Origin: Paucimonas sp.
GTDB taxonomy: Bacteria; Pseudomonadota; Gammaproteobacteria; Burkholderiales; Burkholderiaceae_D
Direction: 5' to 3'
Length of the DNA: 40,484 bases
NCBI GenBank assembly: GCA_028292545.1
Contig: JAQGMC010000005.1
Span: 1 to 40,484, forward strand
A program made the translations under genes and the position numbers. Below, in pieces: positions 7,245 to 18,133 of this stretch; within the stretch, counting starts at the first letter, position 1; every line of letters begins with the position of its first letter. The notes under the pieces are model-generated. The model made no database searches. It saw only the letters and a list, made by a program, of their open reading frames with translations, and had not been told where the DNA came from.

Positions 7245-8345
7245 CTATGCGTATAAGCGCTGCACCAGCGTCATGTCGGGCTTTTCGATGAAGGCAGCCA
7301 GGTCGTCGCGCAGGCGCTCGCCTTCGGCAATGGCCAGGCGCCAGTCGCTGATGCGCCGCGCATGCTCCAGGCCGTAATGCGGGAAGTCGCGCCGGTCCGG
7401 CAGGCGCTGGCGCGGCAGCTTGCGCAGGAAGTGCGGCGCGGGCGACACCAGCAGTACATTGTCGAGCCAGCCGGGTCCGGTATGGCGATGGGCCCGGCGC
7501 CAGGGCATTTGCTTGTCCAGCCAGCCGGGCACGATGTGCTGGCCGAAATGCGGATACAGGACCAGGCCCGCGGTGGCCCGGTTATAGGGCAGGGCCAGGT
7601 GGTAATCAACCAGGCCGCCATCCCAGTAGGTGCCGGGCGGCGCATGCGGCAATTCGCGCACCGGTTCCATCACGAAGGGCAGGGTGCCGGACGCCAGCAA
7701 GGCTGCCTGCAGGTTGTCAGCCAAGAGCGGCGCGGCATGGGTTTCGAAGGCATCGAAGCCCTGGCGCAACCAGCTTGCCGCTGCGCGCGGATCGTGTATG
7801 ACCACGCGCTGCAGGTGGCGCGCCAGCAAGCGGCGCGAGATCGCATTGGACAGCGCCGCAAGCGCAAAGCCAGCGCCCACCGAAGCGGCGCGGCGCGGCG
7901 CGGCCAGCATGCGCGCGCCGCGCGCGGCAATGATGTGCAGCCGATGCCAGGGATGGCTGGTGACCTCAGCTTCATGCCCGCCGACGAAGCCGCGCAAGAT
8001 GCGGCGGCAGGTTTCGCTGACGAAGGCAGGCGAGGGCTTGGCTGGATAGTGTTGTTCGTCGCAATACAGCGCCGACAGCCGGGCAAAAGCGGCAACCGGA
8101 TCGGCATGGCAGGCTGCAGCCATGCGCCAGGCGCCAATCGAGGCGCCCACCAGCAGGCGTTCGCGCGGCGCTTGCGCCAGCCAGTGGCCAAACAGCCACT
8201 GGTCCAGGTGCTGGAACACCAGGCCCTTGGGGCCACCTGCAGCCGCCGGTATCACTGCCACGTCCTGGGCGCGCAAGCCGTCTTGTTGCAGCAAGTTCCA
8301 GGCGCGCGGGCCAGCCTGGATGATGAGGGAATGCGGTTGGGTCAT
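7245..8345 (-). CDS. Patatin-like phospholipase
   Basis: A 366-residue serine hydrolase of the patatin family. The nucleophile elbow is GASIGAW (Ser near residue 69), preceded by the oxyanion-type glycine run AAAGGPKG, and the dyad aspartate sits in YWDGGLVDYH. The family cleaves acyl chains from phospholipids or related esters. No signal peptide is visible, so it is probably cytoplasmic. The minus-strand gene starts about 170 bases from the divergent MFS transporter gene. Confidence 0.85.
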   Translation of the reverse strand: MTQPHSLIIQAGPRAWNLLQQDGLRAQDVAVIPAAAGGPKGLVFQHLDQWLFGHWLAQAPRERLLVGASIGAWRMAAACHADPVAAFARLSALYCDEQHYPAKPSPAFVSETCRRILRGFVGGHEAEVTSHPWHRLHIIAARGARMLAAPRRAASVGAGFALAALSNAISRRLLARHLQRVVIHDPRAAASWLRQGFDAFETHAAPLLADNLQAALLASGTLPFVMEPVRELPHAPPGTYWDGGLVDYHLALPYNRATAGLVLYPHFGQHIVPGWLDKQMPWRRAHRHTGPGWLDNVLLVSPAPHFLRKLPRQRLPDRRDFPHYGLEHARRISDWRLAIAEGERLRDDLAAFIEKPDMTLVQRLYA

Positions 8346-8515
8346 GGAGGGCGCAGTGTAGCCGAGTCAGTGTAGCGGCGTATCCGAACCGGCGGCGCAT
8401 CGTCGCCCGGGCCGCATACGACAAGCGAGGCCAGGCTGGAAGCGGACAGCCGCGATTCGCCCTATACTAGTGCACGCGTCCGGGCTCCCCGTTACAGCCG
8501 ACGCAACAATAAAGA

Positions 8516-9847
8516 ATGTGCCGGCCACATGCCACCCGGCGCCGCCGCTGCGGCGTCAAGCGCGCCGGCGCGCAGGAGACGATCATCCGTTTTTTCAGCA
8601 ATCCCTTCGCCGGTCCCGCCGTCCCCGATTCTCCCTATGCCGTAGCGCGCATGTTTGTCGCGCTGATCCTGATGACGCTGGGCGCGGGCAGCATGTATGT
8701 GGTGCCCGTGGTGCTGCCTGCGGTGCAAGCCGACTTCGGCATCAGCCGCGCCGACGCCTCCCTGCCTTATACGATGCTGATGATCGGCTTTGGCATCGGC
8801 GGCATTGTGCTTGGCCGCATGACCGACCGCATCGGCGTCATGATTCCCTTGCTGATCGGCGGCGTGGCGCTGGCAGCCGGCTATACGCTTGCCGCAATGT
8901 CGCCCAACATCATGCTGTTCTCGCTCGCCCATCTATTCCTGATCGGCTTGCTCGGCTGCGCCAGTTCATTTTCACCGCTGATTGCCGACACCTCGCTCTG
9001 GTTCGTCAAGCGGCGCGGCATTGCCGTCGCGGTCTGCGCCAGCGGCAACTACATGGGTGGTGTGGTCTGGCCGCCGATCCTGCAGCATTACATCGCAACG
9101 ATAGGCTGGCGCCATGCCTATATGGGACTCGGTTTGATCAGCGGCTTGCTGATGGTGCTGCTGAGCCTGTTGATGCGCACGCGCCCGCCGATTCCAGTCG
9201 CGCCGGTGGTGGTGGAGGGCAAGAGCGTCGCCGGCAGCAAGCCCTTCAACCTGTCCACCGGTCGCGCGCAGATGCTGCTGTCGATTGCCGGCATCGGCTG
9301 CTGCGTGGCGATGGCGATGCCGCAAGTGCATATCGTCGCCTATTGCGGCGACCTCGGTTACGGCGCCGCCCGCGGCGCGGAAATGCTGTCGCTGATGCTC
9401 GGTTGCGGCGTGCTGAGCCGCCTGATATCAGGCATGGTGTCGGACCGTATCGGCGGCTTGCGCACGCTGGCGATCAATGCCGGGCTGCAGACGCTGGCCA
9501 TGGCGCTGTTCCTGCCTTTCGATGGCTTGACATCGCTGTATGTGATTTCCGCCATGTTCGGCATGTTCCAGGGTGGGCTGGTGCCGGCCTATGCGATTGT
9601 GATCCGCGAACATTTTCCAGCCGCCGAGGCCGGCGCCCGGGTCGGCGTGGTGATGACCTTCACGCTGGTCGGGATGGCGCTGGGTGGCTGGATGTCGGGC
9701 AAGATCTTTGACCTCACCGGCTCCTACCAGGCAGCATTCCTGAACGGCATGGCGTTCAGCTTCATCACCTTCTGCATCGCGGTTTTCCTGCTGCTGCGCC
9801 TGCGCCGCAGCGGCGGCTCGATGCGCGGCTCGCACGTCACCGCCTGA
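8516..9847 (+). CDS. MFS transporter
   Basis: A 12-helix major facilitator of about 440 residues. The loop after helix 2 has the family motif (GRMTDRIG) and a matching motif appears in the second half (GMVSDRIG), showing the two six-helix halves. It resembles the monocarboxylate/oxalate-formate branch, but the substrate is unknown. The start is uncertain. ATG at 8516 adds an Arg/Cys-rich leader of about 22 residues. A strong AGGAG at 8574-8578 precedes two in-frame ATC codons (8582 and 8585) just before the conserved FFSNPFAGP stretch, whereas the next ATG (8651) would remove that stretch. A TATACT box at 8463-8468 may be its -10. Confidence 0.85.
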   Translation: MCRPHATRRRRCGVKRAGAQETIIRFFSNPFAGPAVPDSPYAVARMFVALILMTLGAGSMYVVPVVLPAVQADFGISRADASLPYTMLMIGFGIGGIVLGRMTDRIGVMIPLLIGGVALAAGYTLAAMSPNIMLFSLAHLFLIGLLGCASSFSPLIADTSLWFVKRRGIAVAVCASGNYMGGVVWPPILQHYIATIGWRHAYMGLGLISGLLMVLLSLLMRTRPPIPVAPVVVEGKSVAGSKPFNLSTGRAQMLLSIAGIGCCVAMAMPQVHIVAYCGDLGYGAARGAEMLSLMLGCGVLSRLISGMVSDRIGGLRTLAINAGLQTLAMALFLPFDGLTSLYVISAMFGMFQGGLVPAYAIVIREHFPAAEAGARVGVVMTFTLVGMALGGWMSGKIFDLTGSYQAAFLNGMAFSFITFCIAVFLLLRLRRSGGSMRGSHVTA

Positions 9848-9900
9848 GCCGGACAAGCCGGGCTGCGTCGTGCACGACACAGCCCAGCCCGTCATCTGTC

Positions 9901-12213
9901 TCATTGCAGCGCGGTCAGCGTTGCTGCCTTGATCTTCGAATCCAGCTTGCGGCCCTTGCGCGCGCGCTTGCCGATATGCGGCGCCAGCGCGGTGACGCCC
10001 AGGCTTACTTCCTGCGGCTTGCTGCCGCGCCCGATTCCCGACACCAGGACGCCGCGCTGGGTGATGGGCTGCGCCACCAGCAGCTTTTCCTTTTTTTCCA
10101 GCTCCATCAGGATCAGGCCGCGGCCACCGCCGGACATGGTGCGCACTTCATCCAGCCCAAATACCAGCAGCCGCCCCTGTTCGGACAGGCAGGCGATGGC
10201 GCTGGCTTGCGGCCCGACTTCGCGCGGCGCCAGCGGCAGGTCGCCCTCGTCGAGGGTGAGGAAGGATTTGCCAGCGCGCAGCCGGCTTGCCATGTCGGCC
10301 GCGCGCGTCATGAAGCCATAGCCGGCGCTGCTGGCAATGAGCAGCAGCGTCTGCGCCGGACCGGCGAAGTAATGCATCAGTTGCGTGCCTGGCGCCACGT
10401 CGAGCAGCGTGGTGACGGGTACGCCGTCGCCGCGTGCGCCCGGCAGCACCGAAACCGGCACGGTGTAAGCGCGACCGTTGGAGCCGAAGGCCAGCACATT
10501 GTCGACCGTGCGGCATTCAAAGGTGCGGTACAAGGCGTCGCCCGCCTTGAATGTGAACTGCCCGGCGTCATGGCCGTGGCCGGCGCGGGCACGCAACCAG
10601 CCTTTTTCAGAAATGATCACGGTGACGGGCTCGTCCACCAGCTTTTGTTCGACCACGGCGCGTTCTGCCGCTTCGATCAGCGTGCGCCGTGCGTCGCCGA
10701 ACTGCTTGCCGTCGGCTTCGATTTCCTTGATCACTTGCCGCTTCATCGACGCCGGCGATTCCAGCAGATCGTGCAGCGTGTTGCGTTCGCCGCGCAGCGC
10801 ATCGAGTTCCTGCTGCACCTTGATCGTCTCCAGCCGCGCCAGCTGGCGCAACCGGATTTCCAGTATGTCTTCAGCCTGCCGGTCCGACAGCTTGAACGCC
10901 GCCACCAGGGCTGGCTTGGGCTCGTCGGATTCGCGGATGATGCGGATCACTTCATCGATATTGAGCAGGACTGCAATCCGGCCTTCCAGGATATGGATGC
11001 GCTCATCCACTTTCTGCATGCGGAAGCGGGTACGCCGCGTGACGGTATCGAAGCGAAAGGCAATCCAGTCTTGCAGGATCGACAGCAAGGGCTTCTGGCG
11101 CGGCCGGCCATCGAGCCCGATCATCACCAGGTTGATGGGCGCGCTGGTTTCCAGCGACGTGTGGGCCAGCAACATGTTGGCGAATTCGACCTGGTCCTGG
11201 TTGCGCGTCTTGGGCTCGAACACCAGCCGCACCGGCGCTTCCCGGCCGGATTCGTCGCGCACCGTATCCAGCGCCGCCAGCATCACTTGCTTCAGGTTGA
11301 CCTGTTCAGCCGACAGGGTTTTCTTGCCGAGCTTGACCTTGGGATTGGTGATTTCCTCGATTTCTTCCAGCACCTTTTGCGAGGACGTGCCGGGCGGCAG
11401 TTCCGTCACCACCAGTTGCCACTGGCCGCGCGCCATGTCTTCAATTTTCCAGCGCGCGCGGACTTTCAAGGAGCCGCGTCCGCTTTCATAGATTTCAGAG
11501 ATGGTTGAAGCGGGCGTGATGATCTGGCCGCCGCCCGGATAATCCGGTCCCGGCAGCAAGGCCATCAATTCCGCATGCGTCAGTTTCGGATCGCGGATCA
11601 GTGCCACCGCTGCCTTGGCGACTTCGTGCAGGTTATGCGGCGGGACTTCGGTCGCCATGCCCACTGCAATGCCGGATGCGCCGTTCAACAGCACCATCGG
11701 CAAGCGCGCCGGCAACAGCCGCGGCTCTTCGGTCGAGCCATCGTAATTGGGCTGGAACTCGACCGTGCCCATGTCGATTTCCGACAGCAGCAGGCGCGCG
11801 ATCGGCGTCAGGCGCGCTTCGGTATAACGCATGGCGGCAGCGCCATCGCCGTCGCGCGAACCGAAATTGCCCTGGCCATCGATGAGCGGATAGCGCAGTG
11901 AAAAATCCTGGGCCATGCGCACCAGCGCATCGTAGACGGATTGGTCGCCATGCGGGTGCAGCTTGCCCAGCACATCGCCGACCACGGCCGCCGACTTGCG
12001 TGGCTTGGCTGCAGCATCCAGGCCAAGTTCATTCATGGCATACAGGATGCGGCGCTGCACCGGCTTCTGGCCATCGCAGACATCGGGCAGGGCGCGGCCC
12101 TTGACCACCGAAATCGCGTAATCGAGATAGGCGCGCTCGGCGAACGTCGCCAGCGTCAGCGATTCACCATCGCCGGCCGGCGCTGCTTCAAACAGGGATT
12201 GCTGGTCAGTCAT
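9901..12213 (-). CDS. parC: DNA topoisomerase IV subunit A
   Basis: Breaks and rejoins DNA to decatenate daughter chromosomes. The 770-residue product has the winged-helix domain with catalytic Tyr130 in [10 protein letters not shown], the tower/coiled-coil region, and a reduced C-terminal beta-propeller region ending in a basic tail. The quinolone-determining loop reads [10 protein letters not shown]: Gln91, Ser92 and Asp95 stand where E. coli ParC has Ser80, Ala81 and Glu84. It lies 100 bases downstream of parE on the same strand, the usual ParE-ParC pairing. Confidence 0.97.
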   Translation of the reverse strand: MTDQQSLFEAAPAGDGESLTLATFAERAYLDYAISVVKGRALPDVCDGQKPVQRRILYAMNELGLDAAAKPRKSAAVVGDVLGKLHPHGDQSVYDALVRMAQDFSLRYPLIDGQGNFGSRDGDGAAAMRYTEARLTPIARLLLSEIDMGTVEFQPNYDGSTEEPRLLPARLPMVLLNGASGIAVGMATEVPPHNLHEVAKAAVALIRDPKLTHAELMALLPGPDYPGGGQIITPASTISEIYESGRGSLKVRARWKIEDMARGQWQLVVTELPPGTSSQKVLEEIEEITNPKVKLGKKTLSAEQVNLKQVMLAALDTVRDESGREAPVRLVFEPKTRNQDQVEFANMLLAHTSLETSAPINLVMIGLDGRPRQKPLLSILQDWIAFRFDTVTRRTRFRMQKVDERIHILEGRIAVLLNIDEVIRIIRESDEPKPALVAAFKLSDRQAEDILEIRLRQLARLETIKVQQELDALRGERNTLHDLLESPASMKRQVIKEIEADGKQFGDARRTLIEAAERAVVEQKLVDEPVTVIISEKGWLRARAGHGHDAGQFTFKAGDALYRTFECRTVDNVLAFGSNGRAYTVPVSVLPGARGDGVPVTTLLDVAPGTQLMHYFAGPAQTLLLIASSAGYGFMTRAADMASRLRAGKSFLTLDEGDLPLAPREVGPQASAIACLSEQGRLLVFGLDEVRTMSGGGRGLILMELEKKEKLLVAQPITQRGVLVSGIGRGSKPQEVSLGVTALAPHIGKRARKGRKLDSKIKAATLTALQ

Positions 12214-12313
12214 CGTGTCTTGTGTCGATCATATTGGGTCGGGCCGGGGGAGGCCGCTCGCGCACGGCTTGCCGCGCGCCGGTCCAGTTGCAAAGCCGTT
12301 GGGCGTAAGCAGC

Positions 12314-14311
12314 TCAGACATCGGCTTCCACTTCATTGCCATGTTCTTCCAGCCAGTTGCGGCGCGCTGCGGCTTCGCCCTTGCCCATCAGCATATTGAA
12401 GCGGTCCACCGACGCCAGCGCGCCGAAGGCGCCGATCGATACCGGCAGCAAGCGTCGGGTATCCGGGTTCATCGTCGTTTCCCACAGCTGGGAGGCATTC
12501 ATTTCACCCAGGCCCTTGAAACGCGAGATCGACCAGCCGTTTTCCTTCACCCCATCCTTGCGCAGCTTGTCGAGTATCGCTTCCAGTTCGCCATCGTCCA
12601 GCGCATACAGCTTTTGCGCCGGCTTCTTGCCGCGCGCGGGCGCATCAACCCGGTACAGCGGCGGGCGCGCGACACAGATGTGGCCGCGGTCGATCAGCTT
12701 GGGGAAATGGCGGAAGAACAGGGTCAGCAGCAAGACCTGGATATGCGAGCCATCGACGTCGGCGTCGGACAGGATGCAGATGCGGCCATAGCGCAAACCG
12801 GCCAGGTTCGGCTCGTCATTCGCGCCATGCGGATCGACGCCGATGGCGACAGCGATGTCGTGGATTTCATTGTTGGCAAACAGCCGGTCGCGCTCGGTTT
12901 CCCAGGCGTTCAAGACCTTGCCGCGCAGCGGCAGGATGGCCTGGAATTCCTTGTCGCGGCCCATCTTGGCCGAGCCGCCGGCAGAATCGCCTTCCACGAG
13001 GAAAATTTCATTGCGCGAGATGTCGCTCGATTCGCAATCGGTCAGCTTGCCCGGCAATACCGCCACGCCGGAAGATTTTTTCTTTTCGACTTTTTGCGCC
13101 GAGCGCAAACGGCTTTGCGCCTGCTTGATGACCAGTTCAGCCAGCTTGCGGCCGTAATCGACATGATGATGCAGCCACAGCTCCAGCGCCGGGCGGATGA
13201 AGCTGGCCACCAGCCTGACCGCATCGCGCGAATTCAAGCGTTCCTTGGTCTGGCCCTGGAATTGCGGATCCAGTACCCGTGCAGACAGCACGAAGGACAC
13301 GCGCGCAAACACATCCTCGGGCAAGAGCTTCACGCCCTTGGGCAGCAGCGAATGCAATTCGGCGAAGCTCTTCACCGCGCCAAACAAGCCTTCACGCAAG
13401 CCGGCTTCATGCGTGCCGCCGGCTGAGGTCGGTATCAGGTTGACGTAAGACTCGCGCACGACATTGCCTTCCTCGGTCCAGGCCACGACCCAGGCTGCGC
13501 CTTCCCCCTCGGCAAAACCTTCCGCATCGGCGCCGGCATACTGCTCGCCTTCAAACAGCGGGATCAGCAATTCTGCATTGGCATTTTGCGCCAGGCTTTC
13601 AGTCAGGTAGCCGCGCAAGCCCTGCTCATATTTCCAGGTTTGCTTTTCGCCAGTCTTGCCGATCACCAGCGTCACCAGCACGCCGGGGAGCAGCACGGCT
13701 TTGGAGCGCAGCAAGCGTTGCAGGTCGGCCAGCGGTATGGCCGGCGAGTCGAAATATTTGGGATTGGGCCACGCCGTCACGCGTGTGCCGGAACGGCGAT
13801 CGTCGCGCCCGGCCGGGCGTGACTTCAGCGGCTCGACCACGTCGCCATTGGCAAAGGCCATCTGGTGCACGGCATTGCCCTGGTCGTCGCGGCGCCAGAC
13901 CGTGATCTCCAACCGGTCAGACAGTGCATTCGTAACCGACACGCCCACGCCGTGCAAGCCGCCGGAAAACGCATAGGCTGCGCCCTTGGCCTTGTCGAAT
14001 TTGCCACCCGCATGCAGCCGGGTAAAAACGATTTCCACCGTCGGCACGCCTTCCTCAGGATGGATGCCTACCGGAATGCCGCGTCCATCGTCTTCCACGC
14101 TGATACTGCCGTCGGCATTGAGCGTCACGGTGATATTGTGGCAATGGTTGCCGAGCGCCTCGTCGGATGCGTTGTCGATGACTTCCTGGATGATGTGCAG
14201 CGGGTTTTCAGTCCGGGTGTACATGCCCGGGCGTTGCTTCACGGGTTCCAGGCCCTTCAATACCCGTATCGATGATTCGCTATAGTCGGAAGAAGACTTC
14301 TTGGTTGCCAT
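12314..14311 (-). CDS. parE: DNA topoisomerase IV subunit B
   Basis: ATPase subunit of topoisomerase IV. The 665-residue product contains the GHKL ATPase motifs (EVIDNASDEA; DDGRGIPVG; GGLHGVGVSVTNALS), the transducer domain, and the TOPRIM domain with EGDSAGG and DADVDGSHI. The start MATKKSS at 14311 is chosen; the frame extends 39 codons further upstream, but that leader is Arg/Pro-rich and not part of the family. Upstream gene of the parE-parC pair. Confidence 0.97.
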   Translation of the reverse strand: MATKKSSSDYSESSIRVLKGLEPVKQRPGMYTRTENPLHIIQEVIDNASDEALGNHCHNITVTLNADGSISVEDDGRGIPVGIHPEEGVPTVEIVFTRLHAGGKFDKAKGAAYAFSGGLHGVGVSVTNALSDRLEITVWRRDDQGNAVHQMAFANGDVVEPLKSRPAGRDDRRSGTRVTAWPNPKYFDSPAIPLADLQRLLRSKAVLLPGVLVTLVIGKTGEKQTWKYEQGLRGYLTESLAQNANAELLIPLFEGEQYAGADAEGFAEGEGAAWVVAWTEEGNVVRESYVNLIPTSAGGTHEAGLREGLFGAVKSFAELHSLLPKGVKLLPEDVFARVSFVLSARVLDPQFQGQTKERLNSRDAVRLVASFIRPALELWLHHHVDYGRKLAELVIKQAQSRLRSAQKVEKKKSSGVAVLPGKLTDCESSDISRNEIFLVEGDSAGGSAKMGRDKEFQAILPLRGKVLNAWETERDRLFANNEIHDIAVAIGVDPHGANDEPNLAGLRYGRICILSDADVDGSHIQVLLLTLFFRHFPKLIDRGHICVARPPLYRVDAPARGKKPAQKLYALDDGELEAILDKLRKDGVKENGWSISRFKGLGEMNASQLWETTMNPDTRRLLPVSIGAFGALASVDRFNMLMGKGEAAARRNWLEEHGNEVEADV

Positions 14312-14489
14312 GGGACTTTCAGGGGTTGGACGGGGGCCGGCCTGCCGGCGACCATGCATTCTAATGAAATTGCGGCAGCGGGGGGCGGCAAGCGAAAGAT
14401 GGGTCGGGGAAAGCGACAGTTTTAACAATTGCCGCTGTTGTTCCCAACACTACTGGCAGGATTTGCTCACGCCGTTTATAAAGCGGCGC

Positions 14490-15323
14490 ATGACAAAACA
14501 TCACTCTCATCCCTTCGCTTTGCGCATGATTGGCTATGGCGCCGAGGACCGGGCGGAACTGAGCCGGCATTTTGCATTTCACCACAAGGAAGGTGGCCGC
14601 GCTTTTCATGCCTTGCATGATGACAACCTGGTCGATCCCGACCTTTACCTGGTCAATACCGATGCACCCGAAGCGATGTCCGCACTGGAGCGCTTGCGCC
14701 CAGCGCCACTGCGCCCCGCTTTGCTGGTCGGAATGTCGCCCACCGACTTACCGTATCCGTTTTTGCTCGCCCCGCTGGATACCGGCACGCTGTTAAAAAA
14801 CCTGGAACAGTTGGTCGATGAGCGCGCGGAAGCTTTATCGCGCCTGGATGCGTCCCAGGTCGTGACGGTACCGGAACGCCGCCGCCGCGTGCCAAGCGAG
14901 CCAGCCGAAGGCCAATATTCCCCGCTGCGCCAGCGCCCGAAAGAGGGCGGGGTCCTGGTGGTCGACAAGGAGGCCGCCTTCAGTCACACCGTCACGCGCT
15001 TGCTGGGTAACCGCCGCGTGCAAGTGCACCGCGCCAACGATGCCAGGACTGCCAGCATCCTGTGCAAGCAATTGAATGTCTCGCTGGTATTCATCAACAC
15101 GGCAACGCAGGGCCTGGATCCCTATCGCTTGTGCGAAGCGATCAAGCAAGAGTCCGAGCATCCGGTGACCGTGATTTTCCTGGTCGGGCGCTATTTCAGT
15201 TATCACTCGGCCTGGGCCAAGGCCGCGGGTTGCGAAGGCTTCGTCAACAAGCCGCTGACTGAAAAGCAGGTGGCGTCGCTGCTGGAAAAATTCTTGCCGC
15301 GGCGACCGCTCCAGGAGGAATAG
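14490..15323 (+). CDS. Tandem degenerate receiver-domain protein
   Basis: A 277-residue soluble protein that appears to be two response-regulator receiver folds joined by a basic linker (PERRRRVPSEP, about 130-140). Domain 2 (about 150-270) has VLVVDKEAAF, LVFINTATQGLDPYRLC and FVNKPLTEKQV; it follows receiver strand order but has Asn where the phospho-acceptor Asp should be, keeping the Lys of the KP motif. Domain 1 (about 8-115) has LYLVNTDAPEA at the same position, again Asn, and APLD in place of KPF. There is no output domain. It is therefore likely a phosphorylation-independent partner or scaffold; its partner is unknown. Start ATG 14490 (MTKHHSHPF); earlier in-frame starts overlap the parE leader. 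Convergent with the VWA gene. Confidence 0.7.
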   Translation: MTKHHSHPFALRMIGYGAEDRAELSRHFAFHHKEGGRAFHALHDDNLVDPDLYLVNTDAPEAMSALERLRPAPLRPALLVGMSPTDLPYPFLLAPLDTGTLLKNLEQLVDERAEALSRLDASQVVTVPERRRRVPSEPAEGQYSPLRQRPKEGGVLVVDKEAAFSHTVTRLLGNRRVQVHRANDARTASILCKQLNVSLVFINTATQGLDPYRLCEAIKQESEHPVTVIFLVGRYFSYHSAWAKAAGCEGFVNKPLTEKQVASLLEKFLPRRPLQEE

Positions 15324-15350
15324 GCTTCCCGCCCTGGCGCTGCTGTGTGC

Positions 15351-16520
<1,170 letters not shown>

Positions 16521-16523
16521 GGC

Positions 16524-17117
16524 TCAGGCCCGGCTTTCCAGTTTGTATTGCAGGTGGCGCCTGACGGTCGGCCACTCGGATTGGATGATGGAAAACACCA
16601 CCGTGTCGCGCAGCGAACCGTCAGGCATGCGCTGGTGGTTGCGCAGCACGCCATCCTGCTTCGCGCCCAGGCGCGCAATCGCAGCGCGCGATTGCTGGTT
16701 CATCCAGTGCGTCCGAAATTCCACGGCGATGCATTCCAGCGTTTCAAAGGCATGCGCAAGCAGCATCAGCTTGCATTCGGTATTGATGGCAGTGCGCTGC
16801 ACCCGCGCCGCATGCCAGGTATGGCCAATCTCGACCCGCTTGTTGGCGGCGTCGACATTGAAGAACCGGGTTGAGCCCACCACTGCGCCACTGGCCTTTT
16901 CGCGAATCACAAAGGGCATGGCGCCGGCTTGCTCGCGCATGGCCAGCGCGGCGTCGATATAGTCAGCCATCGTGTCGGGAGTCGGCACGAAGGTGTACCA
17001 CAGCTTCCAGAGCTGGCCGTCGGCCGCCGCGGCATTCAGTTCGTCATGATGGGCCGCGCACAGTGGTTCCAGCGATGCATGCGCGCCATGCAATTCGACA
17101 GGCGAAATGAAGGCCAT
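16524..17117 (-). CDS. GNAT-family N-acetyltransferase (RimJ/RimL type)
   Basis: A 197-residue acetyltransferase: VELHGAHASLEPL at the start, FVIREKASGAVVGSTRFFNVD as the central strands, RVEIGHTWHAARVQRTAINTECKLMLLAHAF as the acetyl-CoA segment, then VEFRTHWMNQQSRAAIARLGAKQDGVLR, a typical RimL-type ending. The start at 17117 follows GGAGCTTCC; the frame continues upstream into the MoxR end and was trimmed. It lies between the MoxR and VWA genes with 3 bases to the VWA start, so it is part of that operon, an unusual place for an acetyltransferase. Confidence 0.86.
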   Translation of the reverse strand: MAFISPVELHGAHASLEPLCAAHHDELNAAAADGQLWKLWYTFVPTPDTMADYIDAALAMREQAGAMPFVIREKASGAVVGSTRFFNVDAANKRVEIGHTWHAARVQRTAINTECKLMLLAHAFETLECIAVEFRTHWMNQQSRAAIARLGAKQDGVLRNHQRMPDGSLRDTVVFSIIQSEWPTVRRHLQYKLESRA

Positions 17118-17145
17118 GAAGGAAGCTCCGGGTCGCCCTGCCGGC

Positions 17146-18000
17146 TCAGCGATTGGCGCGCGACATGAACACCAGCCGTTCGAACAAGTGCACGTCCTGC
17201 TCATTTTTCAGCAGCGCGCCATGCAGGGGCGGCACCACGGCCTTGGCATCCTTGCTGCGCAAGGCTTCCGGCGGAATGTCTTCAGCCATCAGCAGCTTGA
17301 GCCAGTCCAGCAGTTCGGAGGTGGATGGCTTTTTCTTCAGGCCGGCCACTTCGCGCACTTCATAGAAAGTCTGCAGCGCCTGCGCCAGCAAATCTTTTTT
17401 CAGGTTGGGGTAATGGACGTCGACGATTTGCTGCATCGTGTCCTTGTCCGGGAATTTTATGTAATGGAAGAAGCAGCGGCGCAGGAACGCATCTGGCAAT
17501 TCTTTCTCATTGTTGGACGTGATGATGACCAGCGGCCGGTGCCTGGCGCTGACCATTTCGCGCGTCTCGTAAACATAGAACTCCATGCGGTCGAGTTCGC
17601 GCAGCAAGTCATTCGGAAACTCGATATCGGCCTTGTCGATTTCATCGATCAGCAGCACCACGCGCTCTTCATGCTGGAACGCCTTCCACAGCACGCCTTG
17701 CACAATGTAGTTGTGGATATCCTTGACGCGCTCGTCGCCCAGTTGCGAATCGCGCAGGCGCGACACAGCGTCGTACTCATAAAGGCCTTGCTGTGCCTTC
17801 GTGGTGGATTTGATATGCCATTGCAGCAGGGGCATGCCAAGCGCGGCCGCTACTTCTTCTGCCAGCATGGTTTTTCCGGTACCGGGCTCGCCTTTGATCA
17901 GCAGCGGACGTTGCAGCGTCAGCGCCGCATTCACCGCCAGTTTGAGGTCGTCAGTGGCAACATAACTTTGGGAACCTTCGAACCGGGTTTCTTGTCGCAT
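17146..18000 (-). CDS. MoxR-family AAA+ ATPase
   Basis: A 284-residue AAA+ ATPase with Walker A GEPGTGKTM near residue 39, Walker B LLIDEIDKAD, sensor 1 ITSNNEKELPDAFLRR, and a helical lid. MoxR proteins act as chaperones in assembling protein complexes, paired with VWA proteins; this is the first gene of the MoxR-GNAT-VWA operon. Start ATG at 18000 (MRQETRFEG); a TTG five codons upstream is in frame but has no better ribosome site. Divergent from the Gcr-like gene. Confidence 0.92.
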   Translation of the reverse strand: MRQETRFEGSQSYVATDDLKLAVNAALTLQRPLLIKGEPGTGKTMLAEEVAAALGMPLLQWHIKSTTKAQQGLYEYDAVSRLRDSQLGDERVKDIHNYIVQGVLWKAFQHEERVVLLIDEIDKADIEFPNDLLRELDRMEFYVYETREMVSARHRPLVIITSNNEKELPDAFLRRCFFHYIKFPDKDTMQQIVDVHYPNLKKDLLAQALQTFYEVREVAGLKKKPSTSELLDWLKLLMAEDIPPEALRSKDAKAVVPPLHGALLKNEQDVHLFERLVFMSRANR

Positions 18001-18133
18001 GGTGTGCTTTGTCAATGGGAATCAAAAGAAAACCCAGTATAAGCGAGATCGACAATGCGGTCAGGCTACGCAGCCAGCGCCGAGCTGGGCTAGCAGCAGC
18101 ATCGATCCGCTTACAAACAAGAAGGGGGGAGCA

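Noticed and set aside
9904..11508. A 534-codon open frame antisense to parC
   Set aside because: Antisense to a conserved essential gene, no recognisable domain; GC-bias artefact.
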